Part shown: positions 33,339 to 46,408 of the stretch, piece by piece
Layout: each line of letters starts with the position of its first letter
Numbering within the stretch: position 1 is the first letter of the stretch
Origin: Magnaporthiopsis rhizophila
Taxonomy: Eukaryota; Ascomycota; Sordariomycetes; Magnaporthales; Magnaporthaceae
Direction: 5' to 3'
Assembly: GCA_003049465.1 (NCBI GenBank)
Contig: PYSS01000064.1
Span: 62,001-126,000, forward strand
DNA: 64,000 nucleotides
Translations under genes and position numbers: made by a program
The notes under the pieces: model-generated
Database searches by the model: none
Told to the model about the DNA's origin: nothing
Seen by the model: the letters and a program-made list of their open reading frames with translations, nothing else

Positions 33339-35525
33339 TCAAGGTCTTTCACGGTACACGGGCTTCCTCGCCATGTCGACAATCGGCGGCGGCTCGTCTT
33401 CCATGGGGTAGGGTAGCGTCGAGGTTCCTGGTCGCCGTCCGCCGGCATTTTGGTGCTCCGGAAGGGGCGTCTTGGGTGGCAGCGGCGGCGGGTAGCTAGC
33501 GTGAGCCCCGTGGTGCTGCCAGTGATTACCCGCCCTGTTCCCGTCATCCAGGCGACGCCGCGGCTGCTCGTCGGCCCCCATTATTGCGATCTTGTCTTGC
33601 CCCGTCGCGTTCCGCCACTGAGCCGGCGTCGGTGCCGTCTCCAGGAGACGGTCCCCATCTTCCTCTGAATCTGTCAGAGCGCTGACACCGCTGAATGTGC
33701 TGCCCGCCATCGAAGGGCTCTGCTGGTGGGACGGCTGTCGCGGACTACTCGTCCCTGCGGGGCGGATTCCGGCCGGAAGAGCCGCGGCACCCGGAGGCGG
33801 AGGTAACGGGCGGTCTGTCAACCGGTCGCCCGAACTCCGTGGAGAGACCGCCGACCCAGGCACCCCAAGACTGTCCCTCCCCGATTCGTATGACTTCCTG
33901 GTCGGCGTCATGGGCGGGTTGCCGTAGTTGGGCGGGCCGGCCGGCATGTCACCTGGCAGCTCGACCGCAAACGGCATAGAGACCTCGGACGACGTCTGAA
34001 CCAGCTCTGGCACGGGCGCCACGCGGTCCCACCGCATCTTGGCACGGTGGATCTTGGCAAGCTTCGCCGCGGCGCCTTGGACCATGCTATTCTCCTCATG
34101 ACGGCGCAAGTACTGCCTCGTGCCTGTGCTGATGTCGGCGAGCCGGTGCCACTCGTTCATACCAAACTCGCCCACGCCCATCTCCACGTTGAGGCGATAG
34201 TAGTTCTCGACATTCACCCCACGCTTGATGAGGTGCTCCTTGTAGACGTACTGGTGGATGGTCTCGCACCCCTCGATCTTGGAGATCAGCTTCCTTCTCG
34301 CCTCGGCAAACTCGCCTAGAAAGCCTTCGTACCAGACCGACTGGTTCGCATCGCTGTTCTTGGGACGCTTTCCCGTTCCGACGCTGACGAAGACTCCAAC
34401 TTCACGGCCAGGCCACTCGTTAACTACGGCCTCGTCCAGGGCCTGTATCGCGGGGTTGAAGGTGCCAGCACCGTCATCGTGGAACACCGACTGGCCGATT
34501 CGGATGGGTTTGAAGGCAAGGCCGATCGCGCACGTCGCCCTTCCCGCTTCCCATATCGTGCAATCGAACTCTGGCGCCGGCTCCTTTCTCGAGTCGTAGG
34601 ATCTCAATATTGCCGGCTCGCCGCCCTTCGGAGTGCCCTTGTATATTGCGGTGACGGCCCTATTCATTGAGAAAAATAAACATCCAGTTAGCAAACCAGT
34701 ATCATGACTTTGAACCCCAAAAACCAGCCGCTCGAGGTTGCTCACGTTTTCGTTCTGTTCTCTCTTGCGTCGTAGAGGCTTGCTTCCGGGTCCCCTCCCC
34801 GCGAGCTATACGCCGGGCGGGCCATCTGTGTTGCTGGACTCCTGGCGCTGAAGCTGACAACACTTGCATTGCTGGAATGCCTGCGGGGGTACTGCTGGCC
34901 GCTGTTGGGGCGCGATAGCTTGTTGCGATGAGCGGCGCTTGCGTTGCTCGCAGCCGGTGACTCGGATCCATCGTTGCCCTCGGCCTCGTCCATTGTGTGT
35001 TCCCTCACGGCCTCCTTGATGGCGAGCTCGAGCAACGAGGCCTTGAAGAGGGTCGACCTCGTGGGTATTCCGAGTATCGTCTTGTCCGTCTCGAAAACCA
35101 TGCGTGTCAGGCGCACATACAGCTCCTTACACGTCTCGAGATCAAGCCGCAGGCGGCCGAGCATGAGGGCGATCAGTCCGCCCGTGCCCGTGCCAACGAT
35201 GAGGTCAAAGTGGTCGGCCGGCTTTGGGATTTCGGAACGGCGCGGGGCGCGCCCTTCGATTTCGACAAACGTCCTGTGCATGATCTCCTGGAGTATGATG
35301 AAGATGCTGTAACCGCGCACTCCTCCTCCATCTTTATTTGCCGTCAGCCGGCGATACGTCAGCCATCAGCGTCGCCAAGGCAGGTCTGCCAAGATGGGAG
35401 AAAAAAAATGGAAAAGACGGAAGAGATTGCACGTTCTGCCACGCGCGCACACACTCACCTAAGGAGAGGACCCGGAGGGGAGGACCCTTGGTGGTGTCCT
35501 TCCTCCGCATATGGCTGATATTCAT
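33339..35525 (-). CDS. Patatin-like protein with Gly in place of the nucleophile Ser
   Basis: Three exons (35525-35459, 35331-34746, 34659-33339; introns 127 and 86 nt) give 657 residues. Exon 1 ends LRVLSL plus one base, and the splice restores the oxyanion-hole motif DGGGVRG (residues 23-29). The nucleophile elbow, normally G-x-S-x-G, reads GTGTGG: residue 71 is Gly, not Ser. The second dyad motif is kept (Asp280-Gly281-Ala282 in HDDGAGTFNPA). A Ser-rich insert (about 130-215) separates the two halves. The C-terminal 300 residues are Pro/Ser-rich and end in a polyproline stretch. Patatins hydrolyse acyl groups of lipids with a Ser-Asp dyad; without the Ser this protein may be a pseudoenzyme. 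The first ATG in the exon-1 frame is at 35525. Confidence 0.85.
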
Positions 35526-38500
35526 TGTCGTCTTGATCTCTCGCAAGCCTTATCGTTGATGTCGTCGACTGCTAGGAAGCTCTGGTAGACTTGCGCGCCC
35601 AGGCGCGATAGGTTTTGATACCGAGTGCGGTCAGATCTTGCTTGTCTTGCTAGCCGACCAGCTGGGAAAAAATAAAAAAATAAAAATAAAAAACTTGGGC
35701 AACGGAGTGGCTAAGTCCAAGCCGATCAGGGGGGCGAAGCAAATATGCGCGGGTTGCGCGGGTTGGGTTGACCCGACAGGAATGACCGGATCGATGATGG
35801 CAAACAAGCCGCTGGATTCAATCGAATGGAACTCCCCACAGTGACTGCGGGTCCTCCTTGATTGACAGTGACGCACGACGCAGGACAAGGTGCGGCGGGT
35901 GCTGGAGCTTGGGCCAAATAGAGGGGTGTTTCTGGTCGATCGCTAAACACGGCTCGAATCAAAAAGAGGGTCGCTGCCGAAAGGTCGGGATTATTGTTCT
36001 CCGGGCTTGACCAGGATTGAGAGCCGAATGAAAGGAAAGAAAGGCGATTGTCGCAGTCAGGTGGAGCCAGTAGGTATTGCGTCAACGTTGCTCTTTTGTT
36101 TTCTCCCTCTTTGTTTTACTTTTCCAATCCAACCTAAAGGCACAAGGGTGTATTGGCGCCTGCCTGGCGAGTGTTCTTGTGACGCCTGCGTTTCTCGGCG
36201 TGCAGACTCGTGTGGCCTTGGGTAAACCCGACGTGGGGTGGCAGTGCAGGCTGGGGCTTCCCTGCTTCTTCTCGTGTTGGCCGATCAGGCACCCGCCAAA
36301 ATCGGGTTTTATGGTGGCGGCTCCCCTCTTTAAATACTGGCCCCTCCTTTGAGTGTCGAGCAGATCTTGTGTCCCAGACCTGACATGCAGATGGATGTTT
36401 TTATTTCCCGCCAGAATGTTACATTGTAATGTTGGCCCTCGCTGACCTTTCTGTAGTCAGCTCACCGAATGTCCCAGTCTCATGGAGGGTCTCCCGAGAA
36501 GTCGCTGAACGGTCATGTCAGCTCAGCACATGCTTCGGACATGAAGCCGCGGCAGACGTGCAGGCGTCAGAATCCATGATTCGTCTCAACCATCTGCTGC
36601 CGTTGACATTAATCCAGCGGTGCTAGCCTAGAAGAACGGCAAGGTTTGGCCGCCCTCCATGCTAAACTTTCGGCACCTTGCGGTTTTGCATCTGCAAGTG
36701 TGGTTATCGTAGACGCGCGGCGGCCAGGAACCCGCCAGAACGTCATGGCTGTCTCAGATCGTTCGTTGGGTCTAAACCGGTTGCGCACAAAGGCCGCCCG
36801 TCCCTGGGGCCGCCACGCCAAGCTCGCATGCGCCGGGTGGGCACTGGGTACCAGAGTTGATTGGCTCCCAACGCAGCCATCCCGATTTCATGTGCCTCCC
36901 GTCTCCCAATGCGGGCTTGAGGCGGGCTCTCTCCTGGCCGGAGGTGGCGCAGCTTGTCCGTGAGCACGCGCGCGTCCCGAGCCAACGCCTATCTGGTGTC
37001 TGATTGATTCGATTCAAGTTTGCCACGGCACCAACGTGGGACGGCAGAATGCGCGAACCCGACTGCGCACCACGTTGCATCCGCGACCAGAGACCCTCTC
37101 CCTTCTCGGCCATCACGCCAATCCCACCAGAAACGGTATCTCCCATACTTAATTCATTTCTTCCCGCCTTGGGGCCCCCGGCAGCGTCTATTGGACGAAC
37201 TCGGTACATGTTGTCGCAGTTCCCGAAAATGACGAGTCTAGCGAGGAAAAATACCCACTCGCAACTCTGGTTGCAATGACGATTCACTCAAAGACGAATA
37301 CCATAAGAATACCCGCCAACCAGTCGGCCTTTAGTATTCTCGCCGCCTCGCCAGGGTGAGGTCGATGACAGCTTTATGCAGGGCCCAGCCCCCATAAAAA
37401 CCATGGAAGATGCTTGGACGACGTCCCAGAATAGGAACCGTTTAAACACGCATCCACAAACCCAATCCCACCGCTTATGGTATCCCAGCTTAAGTGAGGA
37501 CTAAATGGAGACCCGGGAAGCACCAGCCTCCCGTGCCTTCTCCAGACACAAACAAGCCACCGGACATGCGGGTTGTGCAATCCCGGCGGGGTCGCATCCT
37601 TCGGAGCTAACGAGCCCTTTTTCGGGCCACCTTCCCGTGGGTGGTCCCGGGGGCCCACCACAGTTCCTCCGTGAGAAGTTTTTTTTTTTTCATTTTTTTT
37701 TTTTTTCAAGTTGACCGTACATGCGCAATTCACTGATTTATCTCCTACCCTACTCCAATACTTGGATCGCTTCCATCCATTATGTGGCACGTAGAGGAAC
37801 TAGGTACATACCTACCCCATCGTGATATATCGTTTTGTAGATGGCTCCCACCCTCCTGGGAGCAGAAGGTGGCTGGAGCCACCAGGCAGCTTCAGCCCTA
37901 CTGCAAGGGACCCATCCATGTGTGTCTGGGCCGGCGGAGGGGTCGTCCAGGCAGCTCAAGCTCTGTCCAATGCCGTCATCCATGCATGGTCCCAGACCTT
38001 GAAATGCAGACAGGCCAGCAGCCGGAGAAATGTCTTGCGCACCCTCTTCACCAAACAATTGCTGCATCACGAGCCTGAGCTAGAGTCACTGCAGCAGTGC
38101 TGCCTGGACGACGTAGCATCCATTCACAAACAAGGGTAGCGCTGTGGGTGCAACATTCGATATTGTGGATGGTGTAAGCACGAAAACGGCCGTGATCATC
38201 GCCAATATGCAGGTCGGTCACCAACCCAAGGCATGCAGGCGCAGCCCGACACTGATCCTCCGTGCCGGCAAGCGAGGTGCCGCGACGGCTTTACCCTGCC
38301 TCCAGTGCCCGGCGTGGAAGTTTCCCAACCATTCACAACGAATGTAGGCCAGGGGCTTGTCAAACGCTCCTTCCTGCCGTACCACGATCCTCCGCCCTCG
38401 CGGCGCTGCCCGGTACCCGACTGACCACTCATGGTCGCCAGCACATATCTGACCTCCATCCATGGCGTGCCGAGTACGCCTAACTCTCGGCGGGGGCTTG

Positions 38501-38729
38501 CCGCCTTGCATGTCCCCCATCCTTCCCGAGCGCAGTGCCGTGAAACCCCTTGGTATAAAGCCCCAACCTTCCCTCGCAAAGGAAGTCCGCTCGTATCCTC
38601 CAGGACTGCCCTCCCTTTCCCTTACCCGACCACAAAAAACCAGTCCACAGTGCCAAGCTTTTGCACACAAGCCCCATCACTTGCCACTCTTCTCTCGTTC
38701 CCTCGAGATTAGTAAATACCAGACCCAAA
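35526..38729. other. 3.2-kb intergenic stretch
   Basis: Divergent flanks of the patatin-like gene (minus) and the MARVEL gene (plus). No gene recognised. An 11-bp sequence CCAATCCCACC occurs in two similar contexts (near 37118 and 37460). A T-rich block lies near 37680-37705. TACC/GGTA motifs occur near 37800-37815. Confidence 0.5.
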
Positions 38730-39508
38730 ATGCTGAACCTCGTCGCATTGGGCCTTCGAGCCTTCATGGTACGGTCGGCCCGGCCCTCTTTCACCAGTCT
38801 GCTATAGTGCCCCAAATCCAACATCCTACGCTCGGATCCTGACTTGTGGTCCATGAAATTCACAGCTTATCGCCGCCGCCGTCGTCCTCGGTATCTCGGT
38901 CACTCTCGCCAAGCACCAGGTCGTCGAGGGACCTCCCCCCGAGACCTCATTCGCTAGCTTTACTGGCGGATTTGGGGTCTTTGCCGCCGCCGTCGGCATC
39001 GCTGCCGTATTTCTCGAGGCAATCCCCTCTCTGGTGCCCCTAGCCCTCGATGGCTTGTCCGCACTCTTCTTCCTCGCAGGCGGAATCGTCAGTCTTGCCC
39101 TCTCTATCGGTATCCTGGATGTCTTCCGGCACCGCTACGGCTCGCGATGGCCACTGCGGTTATTAGGTAGTGAATTGACTGCTGACCTTGAGCCAACTAC
39201 CTACCTACCTACGGATCCAGGCCCTCACCATGGCAATGAAGGGAATTTCGTGCACCTCTACCGGCGGCGAAGAGGACTCTATACGATACCTGAACAAGAT
39301 CTTGAACGGAGGATGCTACACGGCTACACGTTGTGCGGTAACCGATGGCATGCGAAACTCGGACGACGTGGCCAACGAGCTCAAAAGCCGATGCGTGAGG
39401 GCACAGGCAGACTTCTCGTTCCAGTACATCGCCTTCGTCGCTGCTCTCGCTTGCCTGGTGGTGACATTCCTCTCGGTGAGGAGGTCTGGCACCAAGGTCT
39501 TTGCCTGA
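38730..39508 (+). CDS. MARVEL-domain membrane protein, Nce102-like
   Basis: Three exons (38730-38768, 38866-39087, 39221-39508) give 182 residues, close to the usual size of Nce102-type proteins. Four hydrophobic spans are visible: around LIAAAVVLGISVTLA, FGVFAAAVGIAAVFLEAI, LDGLSALFFLAGGIALTMAM, and near the C-terminus FQYIAFVAALACLVVTFL. A cysteine-containing loop (GGCYTATRCAV, SRCVRAQADFSFQ) precedes the last span. In yeast Nce102 acts in plasma-membrane eisosomes and sphingolipid sensing; a similar place in the cell is inferred. Intron 1 has a CTGAC branch and CACAG acceptor. Intron 2 (39088-39220) uses an unusual GTCAGT donor; it is chosen because it alone keeps GGIALTMAMKG in frame. Confidence 0.8.
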
Positions 39509-42500
39509 TTGCCGGATGGGGCGTGCCTCTATGGGCTAGGTACATCATGTGATCCTATACTGGGTCACGAAGCAGTGGATCTTGGAAAGGCTCTGCTGGA
39601 GCCTTCTCCGCGCACGCAGCACCAGCGACGAGGGGTGAGCCCAAGCCGCCCCTCAGCATGAGATGACGATATTCGCGAAGACTGTTTTCATGTTAAATTT
39701 AATTTTACGACAGTCGAGATACCACCATGTTCGTTTCGTCCATTCACTGGAATTTTTATCTCTCCCGGTACCTTTCTCACTGCGCTGGTTCCCAAGCAAG
39801 TGTGCGGTCAGATAGGGGCTTGTGGATTTCGGCACAAGAGAGATATGCAACGGGTACATAAGGGCCTTGTACACGAGACAGGGCTGGCGGCGATCATGTA
39901 CTCAAACTAGCTAAACCCAATGAACACTATCCACCCTTTACCATATTCAACTAGGCAAAGCCGTGTAGCTCGTTTCTTTAAAGTGTCTACTTAAAGCAGA
40001 AGAATTAACTATCGTTATACAGTTTCAACGGAGGATCAAAGCCCTCGACACGCAAAAGCGTATAAGGCAACGTAAAATTGTAACCAGAAAAGAGCATCCA
40101 GCTTAAAGCGTTTAAGCTAATGCATTATGCTGTTAGGACATAATTTTCGAAAACATACGTAAATCTACCGTTCCCTTTCGATACTCACAGTCTACGAAGA
40201 GTAATTAACTATTTTTCTAGACACGAATTGAGATTAAAACCATACTTCTCGTGGAGTAACCGTTCGACCAGCCGGGGAAAAGGTCACGTCGAAGTATTTG
40301 CGAATCCTCTTCATATGTGATGACAACAAGATATAATAGCCCAGTGCTCGGATTGGCTGTGAGGGCGCTATTCTTCGGATGGGCCCAGCGCACTTGCGGG
40401 TACTAGTCACTTCTCCCAACATGACTTGAGCGACCGAAGAGGTGGGCTGTTGTCGAGCTTTGTCACCCAAAGAGGCTACTGGCTGGTTCATCTGGACAAT
40501 TGGGGGTTAATTATCGTAAGCTATGTCCTGCTTGTACTTGTAGATTTGGTCCACAAGCAACTCATAGTGCTTCCAGGTTTAAACCGGTAAATTCCGTGAT
40601 GCTCAAAGAAAGCCAGGCGTGTTCTGGGTGGAGGGAGTTGCTAGTAAAGAAGGGGACCTAATTAGTGCCATGTGTAGAGCCAAAAGGTCTGTAGAGATAA
40701 AACACTACGTTGAGGCCACATTTCAACATGTAATTATATCTGACCACACATGCTTCCAGATGCTGCTTGACATGATCCATGCACCTGCATCCTGCGGTTG
40801 AAGGAACAGCACTCCAATAAGAGCCAAGTTCGTCGGGTGTGGGCCCACTGCCACCATACGCTATGCTCCGACGCGGCTGCAAAAGAGGTCAGCAGCTACG
40901 CCTATCAAAGCAGGTTGTAGCAGGATGAAAGCCGGATACCGCCGCTCAGAGCCATGGCGACGCAAAGGTTGGGCGGCTGACGGTGAGGGGTGAAGCAAGC
41001 CGGGGTGGGTCACGTATCGTGCACACCGACAATTGCTAGGGGGGCTTCGACGTGGAAGGCGTGGAGCGGGTGGGTTGCGTGAGTTTGGGCTCGCGCGGCC
41101 GCTCGCTCGCTGGATGGAGCTGAGACGGGCATATGGATGGGTTTTGATGGCCAGAAAAGGATGCAAGCTTGTGCTTGTGCTTTTAGCGTGCAGCAGCAGC
41201 AATAGACCGGTGGCGAATATTGATTCCCACTACAGACTTGTCAAGTGTATAATAAAGGGGGTGCAGTGGTGCTGCTTCGCCAGGAAAACGAGGTGAGTAG
41301 GAGGCCAGGTCACACGTGCGCTCGTTGTCGCAGCCCCGCAAACAAAGGAGCAACAAGGCGCGGGAGTCGCGACGAACTCGGAGCTCGAATCAATCGGTGG
41401 GAGGAGGAGCACGGTGATCTGGTGGCGTCAACTGCAGGCGCATGAGGTGGGATGACCTGGTCCAATCGGGGCGGGACGCGGGCGGTGTTTTTGGTGGGCA
41501 ACCTCTTTGGCCGCCCTGCAAACCGACCAGACAGACGATTTGGTCTTCTGGATTGCAGCCGGCTCTGCAGTGCTGGAGTGCCTGTGGTTGGACGGCTGCA
41601 CTATCGAGCTGCATGGATGTCGAGTCAGGGATGCATTGCTGTCAGTGGAGAGAGAAACACAACACGACGGCCAAACAAAAATCTGCAGCTCCGACAACTT
41701 GACCTCCTCCATTGGAACCGCAATTACCCGAACTTAACCTAACCCGCAGGTGGTAGGTATCGTTCTCATCTGTTTATTATACACTGCGATGGGTGGCAGC
41801 CCGGCCGAAGGACAACGTGACAACCTACCTCGGGTGAATAGGAGCCAGCACGGAGATGGACGACGATGGGATAGCAGAATAGAATGAGACGGGACAGAAA
41901 CAATAGGAAGCTAGCAATCTCAATCATACCCAGCGCTAACTGATGTGCCTAGCGTCCAGTCCTTTAGACCGGCTGCAGCAGGTCACCAATCAACCAGACC
42001 GAGTGGGCCGATATACCACGTAGCCGAGGCGCGGCGGTCATGGACACCCAAACAAAGGCTGGATGGGATGGCCAGCGAAAGGCGGCGGCAGGGTCTATGG
42101 AGGTAGCTATGGGGCCTCGTTGAAGCCTGAAAGGCAGCCAGCGCAGGTCGGTGTGGTCTCGACTCTCGTGTCGGTCTGTCGTGGAGTCTTCCCACTGTTT
42201 CTTTGCGTGTCCACGGCGACGGAACAAGAATCCCGAGGGGCTGCATGCGTTGCGTTGCGTGAGAAACGGGCGGCGTCTTTGGGTGGGTGTGTGCCAAGAG
42301 CCGAATGACCGCTCCCAGCTGCCGGCCAGGCTGCACTTGCATCAATTTTGCCTCTACCAAGAAAAAAAATATTATTGTGTGCTAGAAAGGAACGTCGGCG
42401 GCAAATCAATTGAGCCTATCGCGGTCGAGGGAGGGGGAGGAGTCGAGCCGGGACGGGCAATGGAACCATGAAGGTTGACAATGAGGGAGGGGGTATGGAT

Positions 42501-43322
42501 GGAGACTCGTGCTGGCCAGGATGGGGCAAGAATCGATCGCGGCGATGAGGGCTCTGATTGGCGGAGGCTGAATGGCCTTGGTCGCAACAGCCTCTCTCTT
42601 CCGGCGATTCCATCAGGCCGCGGGCACAGGTTGGCCCATTGAGGTTGGGCATGGATCGAGGTGTGTGCTCCGGCGTGTGCTTGGCCGGCGGTCGCGCCCC
42701 ACACAGCCCTGATGGCGTCTTCTCACAGGTGCCCGCCCGGGCCTCTTCAGGTCATGCCTTCCCGCTGGATGCACTGGCTGCGCCCCCGAGTCTGGTCGGC
42801 TGCGAGATGCTGCACTCGACTGCTGCAACAGCTGGCTGGCGCCCACACCTGGCTGCTCCAGAGCTCCGCAGTTGAGCTCGCTCAATGCCAGTCCCCCTCC
42901 ATGTCACCACAAGGCTAAGTGATAGCCGAACCTCTTCGCCAGGAGCTCTCATGCAGCCTTCTCCCACCCCCCAAAACCACCGATTCCTAGCCACCACGCC
43001 CACTCGTTTTTATTTTTTATTTGTGTTTTTTTTTCTTCTCCCACCACCCTGTCCATCGTCCGGCGCTGTTCCCATCCGGTCACGCCAATTGTCTCATTTA
43101 CTGCTACCTTTTCGTCGGTTCTAGGCCGTCAACGCGTTTTCTGCTGGAGCCAGCCTCATTGCATTCTGCCCTGCCACAGCCTGCCGCCTCCAAACCAGCC
43201 CTCACCGTATCCTCCCGGAAGCTCCTGCTCGCCCGCGACTGCCATTGCGACTGTGCGAGTCCATCCCACCTCACTTTTCCGTCATTGCGACCATTCTAAA
43301 AACTGCCGTCACTGATCGTCGA
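39509..43322. other. 3.8-kb intergenic stretch
   Basis: 3' flank of the MARVEL gene and upstream region of the caspase/zinc-finger gene. The first part is A/T-rich (see separate entry). The last 400 bp are pyrimidine-rich and probably leader or core promoter of the downstream gene. No gene recognised. Confidence 0.5.
39880..40350. other. A/T-rich island, possible decayed repeat
   Basis: Clearly richer in A/T than its surroundings, with many TAA/TAG in all frames. A short minus-strand frame crosses its right edge. I recognise no domain. Old RIP-affected DNA is one explanation; an A/T-rich gene terminus is another. Confidence 0.35.
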
Positions 43323-46300
43323 ATGGACCATCCGAGCAAGCGCCGGCGACTGGCGCCAAAAATGCCCGACATGCCGCCGCCACCGCTGCCCTCCCCGGCT
43401 CCTTCTGCCGCTGCTACCGCCACAGCTGCCGCCGCCGCTGCTGCCGCCGCCGCCGCCGCTGCCGCCGCCTCCATAGCTCCCACACCGGCTCCCAGCCCAG
43501 GGACCTCGGCGGGCCAGCATCCGCCACCATACACCAGCGAACAGGTGATTGACCATTGCCTTGATTCGGCGCCCGCCTCCCCCGGGAGACGGCAGCCCGG
43601 CTGCAGATCCATGTGAGCGCTGTGCCATGCTAACGTCTCACCACAGCTGCTGCAGTTGCAACATGCCCAGCAGTATCCGGGCCCAGAGGCCGCCCACGTC
43701 CCCGAGCGCCACGACTTCGAGGCATTTGCACGCCATCTCCAGGATGCCGCCATGCTCATATACCGCCAGACCCAGCGGTCGCCCTACTCGAGCGTCTCGG
43801 TCCTGCTGCTCCGCTGGGAGGAGGATGCGTCGGTCGAGAAGGACTTAGCCGATCTCGAGGCCGTCCTGCGCGAACGTTACAACTACCACACCGACCGCTG
43901 GTCCATACCAACCGTCCCGAACCCGAGCATCAAGCTTGGCGTCCAGATGGCCTCGTTCCTGGAGAACGCCCGTGCCGATCACCTACTCATCATATACTAC
44001 GCAGGCCATGGCTATATTGGAACCGATAATCACCTGTATTGGGCATGGTGAGTTGACTTGGCCGTGCGTGAGGTGGCCAGGTGGTGGTTATCCCCTTATC
44101 GGCCGTATCTTTCCCACCTATCATCTTGTGTCTTTGAAGCTTTGACAAACCTGAAGGACGGTTTACTGACAGCACTTTATTTTTCCTCGCTCCCAGCCAC
44201 AAGGGAGACGACGCCTCGAAACTAAAATGGGACGGTGTGAGGTGCTTGTTCGAGGATGCACAGTCGGACATGCTCCTGCTGCTCGACTCATGCGCTCCCA
44301 GGGAAGCTCCAATGGCTGGCAGCCACGGGGTTAAACAGGCCATTGCGGCCTATACTACTGATCAAATCCCACGCGAGACGCCCGCCCGCTCGTTTACTTC
44401 CTGCCTAGCAGAGTCCTTGTCTAAGCTTTCGGCCGGCAGGCCCTTCACGACCCAGAGGTTACAAGAGGAGGTCGCCCTGCTGCAGCAAAAAAGTGTGCCG
44501 GAGCGGGCCCTGACCAATGGAGCCGCCGGCCCCCCCACTCCGCAACAGGACGTCTGCCCACCCGTGCTCTTCACCCTGACGGCGGGCAAGGGGCAGGGCA
44601 TAAGCCTTCCCGTCTTACCTCCACCCGGCGGTTCTCGCGGCCAAGCTGAGCAGCCCAATGGGGACAACAACGATGCCAGGATCAAGCAAGAGGACGAGCT
44701 CATTGGCCCCGAAGCCGTTGCTGACCTCACCTTTGACGAGGCCAGGGCCCTGGTGTGCACGACATTTGTGGGCGACGCCAGCCAGGACATGACCTTCTTC
44801 AACAGCTGGCTGCAAAACGCCACTCCTATTGGCATCAAGCTTACGGTGGAAGGCATGTTCCTCGGCCCACCGACCATGCTCCTTGTCTCGATGCCTCACT
44901 CTGTCTGGAACATAGTGCAGCACGACAAGGTCTGCTGTTTTCTAGGCCACATCACCTCGCACAACATGACGCACTTGTACAAGCGCCTGGTGGGGTCCGT
45001 CGTGACGGCCCCGGCCGCATCCGCCAAGGATGTCGAGGACGGCAAGATTCTTCTCGAGGCCAGAGAAGCCCTTGTTCGGCACGAGCAGGGAGCACAACCA
45101 CAGGGCACCCCAGCACAGAGCGCGCCCCACCCTCCAAACGGCAACCACGCTGTTCCGGAGGCCACATCCACGACGCCCGTGCGTCCTCGAACCGGTGTCA
45201 GGCATGGACTCCCGTCGTCGGCGCCGTCGTCCGCCACGAAGACGGCCGCGCCGGTCGTGGCCAAGGGGGAGGTTGAAGACTCGGCAGAAATGCAGGAGGC
45301 GGCCGAGCAACTGAAGGCGTTGAGCCATCTGGGCCATGGGGCCGGAGAGCCTCAAACGGGTCAAAAGCGGCCTCATGCTGGTGAAGGGAGCGGCCGCTCT
45401 TCGCACGACGCGGCCGAGTCGGGCGCCGACGAGGCTCTGTCCGTCATGGGCTCGGGCACCACGACGCCGCCCTCAAAGCACAAGCACCGAAGGTCCCTGT
45501 TGCAGAAACAACCAGCACCGAAGCAGGAGACGAGGTGTACCATGTGCACCCATGCCCCGTTCAAAGACTCGTCTTCGCTGCGGAAGCACATTGCGGCCGC
45601 GCACACGCGACCTTTTCCGTGCGCATTCTCCTTCGCCGGCTGTACGAGCACGTTCGGGTCCAAAAACGAGTGGAAGCGCCACATATCTTCGCAGCACCTC
45701 TGTCTCCAGTACTACCGGTGCTCCTCGTGTCCGCTGAGCGCGATCGAGGGCAAAGGGAACGAGTTCAACCGCAAGGATCTCTTTACGCAGCACCTCCGAC
45801 GCATGCACGCACCTTTTGCCATCAAAAAGGCCATCAAGAGCGACGGGAAACTGCAGGTGGAGTGGGAGAACCACGTCAAGGACATGCAGCAGTCGTGTTT
45901 GGTGACACGCCGCAAACCACCGCAGCGGTCGGCCTGCCCCAAACCCGGCTGCCAGACCGTGTTTGAGGGCCCGACCTCGTGGGACGAGTGGACCGAACAT
46001 GTCGGGCGGCACATGGAGAAGGGCGAGGGGCAGAGGATAGGGGTCGACCGACTGCTTGCCAAGTGGGCGCTTGAGGAGGGCATCATCGAGAGGAAGGACG
46101 ACGGCGAATATCGACTCTGTAACCAGGACGAACTGCCGGGCAGGAAGGATGCCAGCATCAATGCATTTGCAAGGCCCGAGACACCGAAGGATCAACATGA
46201 GAAACGGGAGCAATCGCCGCAGCCTGAACAGGAGCAACCGCAACGGCAGCGACAGCAGGAGGAGAAGGAGCGGCAGAACCCGCTACCACAACAACAACAA

Positions 46301-46408
46301 ATACAACAGCAGCAGCAGCAGCAGAAACGCGGTGCTGAGGACGACGGCTCCATTGTCGTCGCGACTACAGTATCCGCCGAAGACGACCGTATGGATGTTG
46401 ACGACTGA
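43323..46408 (+). CDS. Caspase-fold (C14-like) domain fused to C2H2 zinc fingers
   Basis: Three exons (43323-43544, 43647-44047, 44197-46408; introns 102 and 149 nt) give 944 residues. The N-terminus is Pro/Ala-rich with a run of 15 alanines and a basic KRRRL. A caspase-like domain follows (about 120-260): strand SVSVLLLRW, then LLIIYYAGHG with His195, and MLLLLDSC with Cys240. The spacing of 45 residues between His and Cys is typical of caspase-type cysteine peptidases. A long Pro/Ala/Ser-rich linker leads to zinc fingers: Cys655/Cys658 (CTMCTHAPF), CAFSFAGCTSTF, a third near 715-745 and CPKPGCQTVF near 788. The C-terminus is Gln/Glu-rich. The combination suggests a nuclear or DNA/RNA-binding protein with possible peptidase activity; neither is shown. 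Exons join cleanly (Cys208 spans intron 2). Confidence 0.85.
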
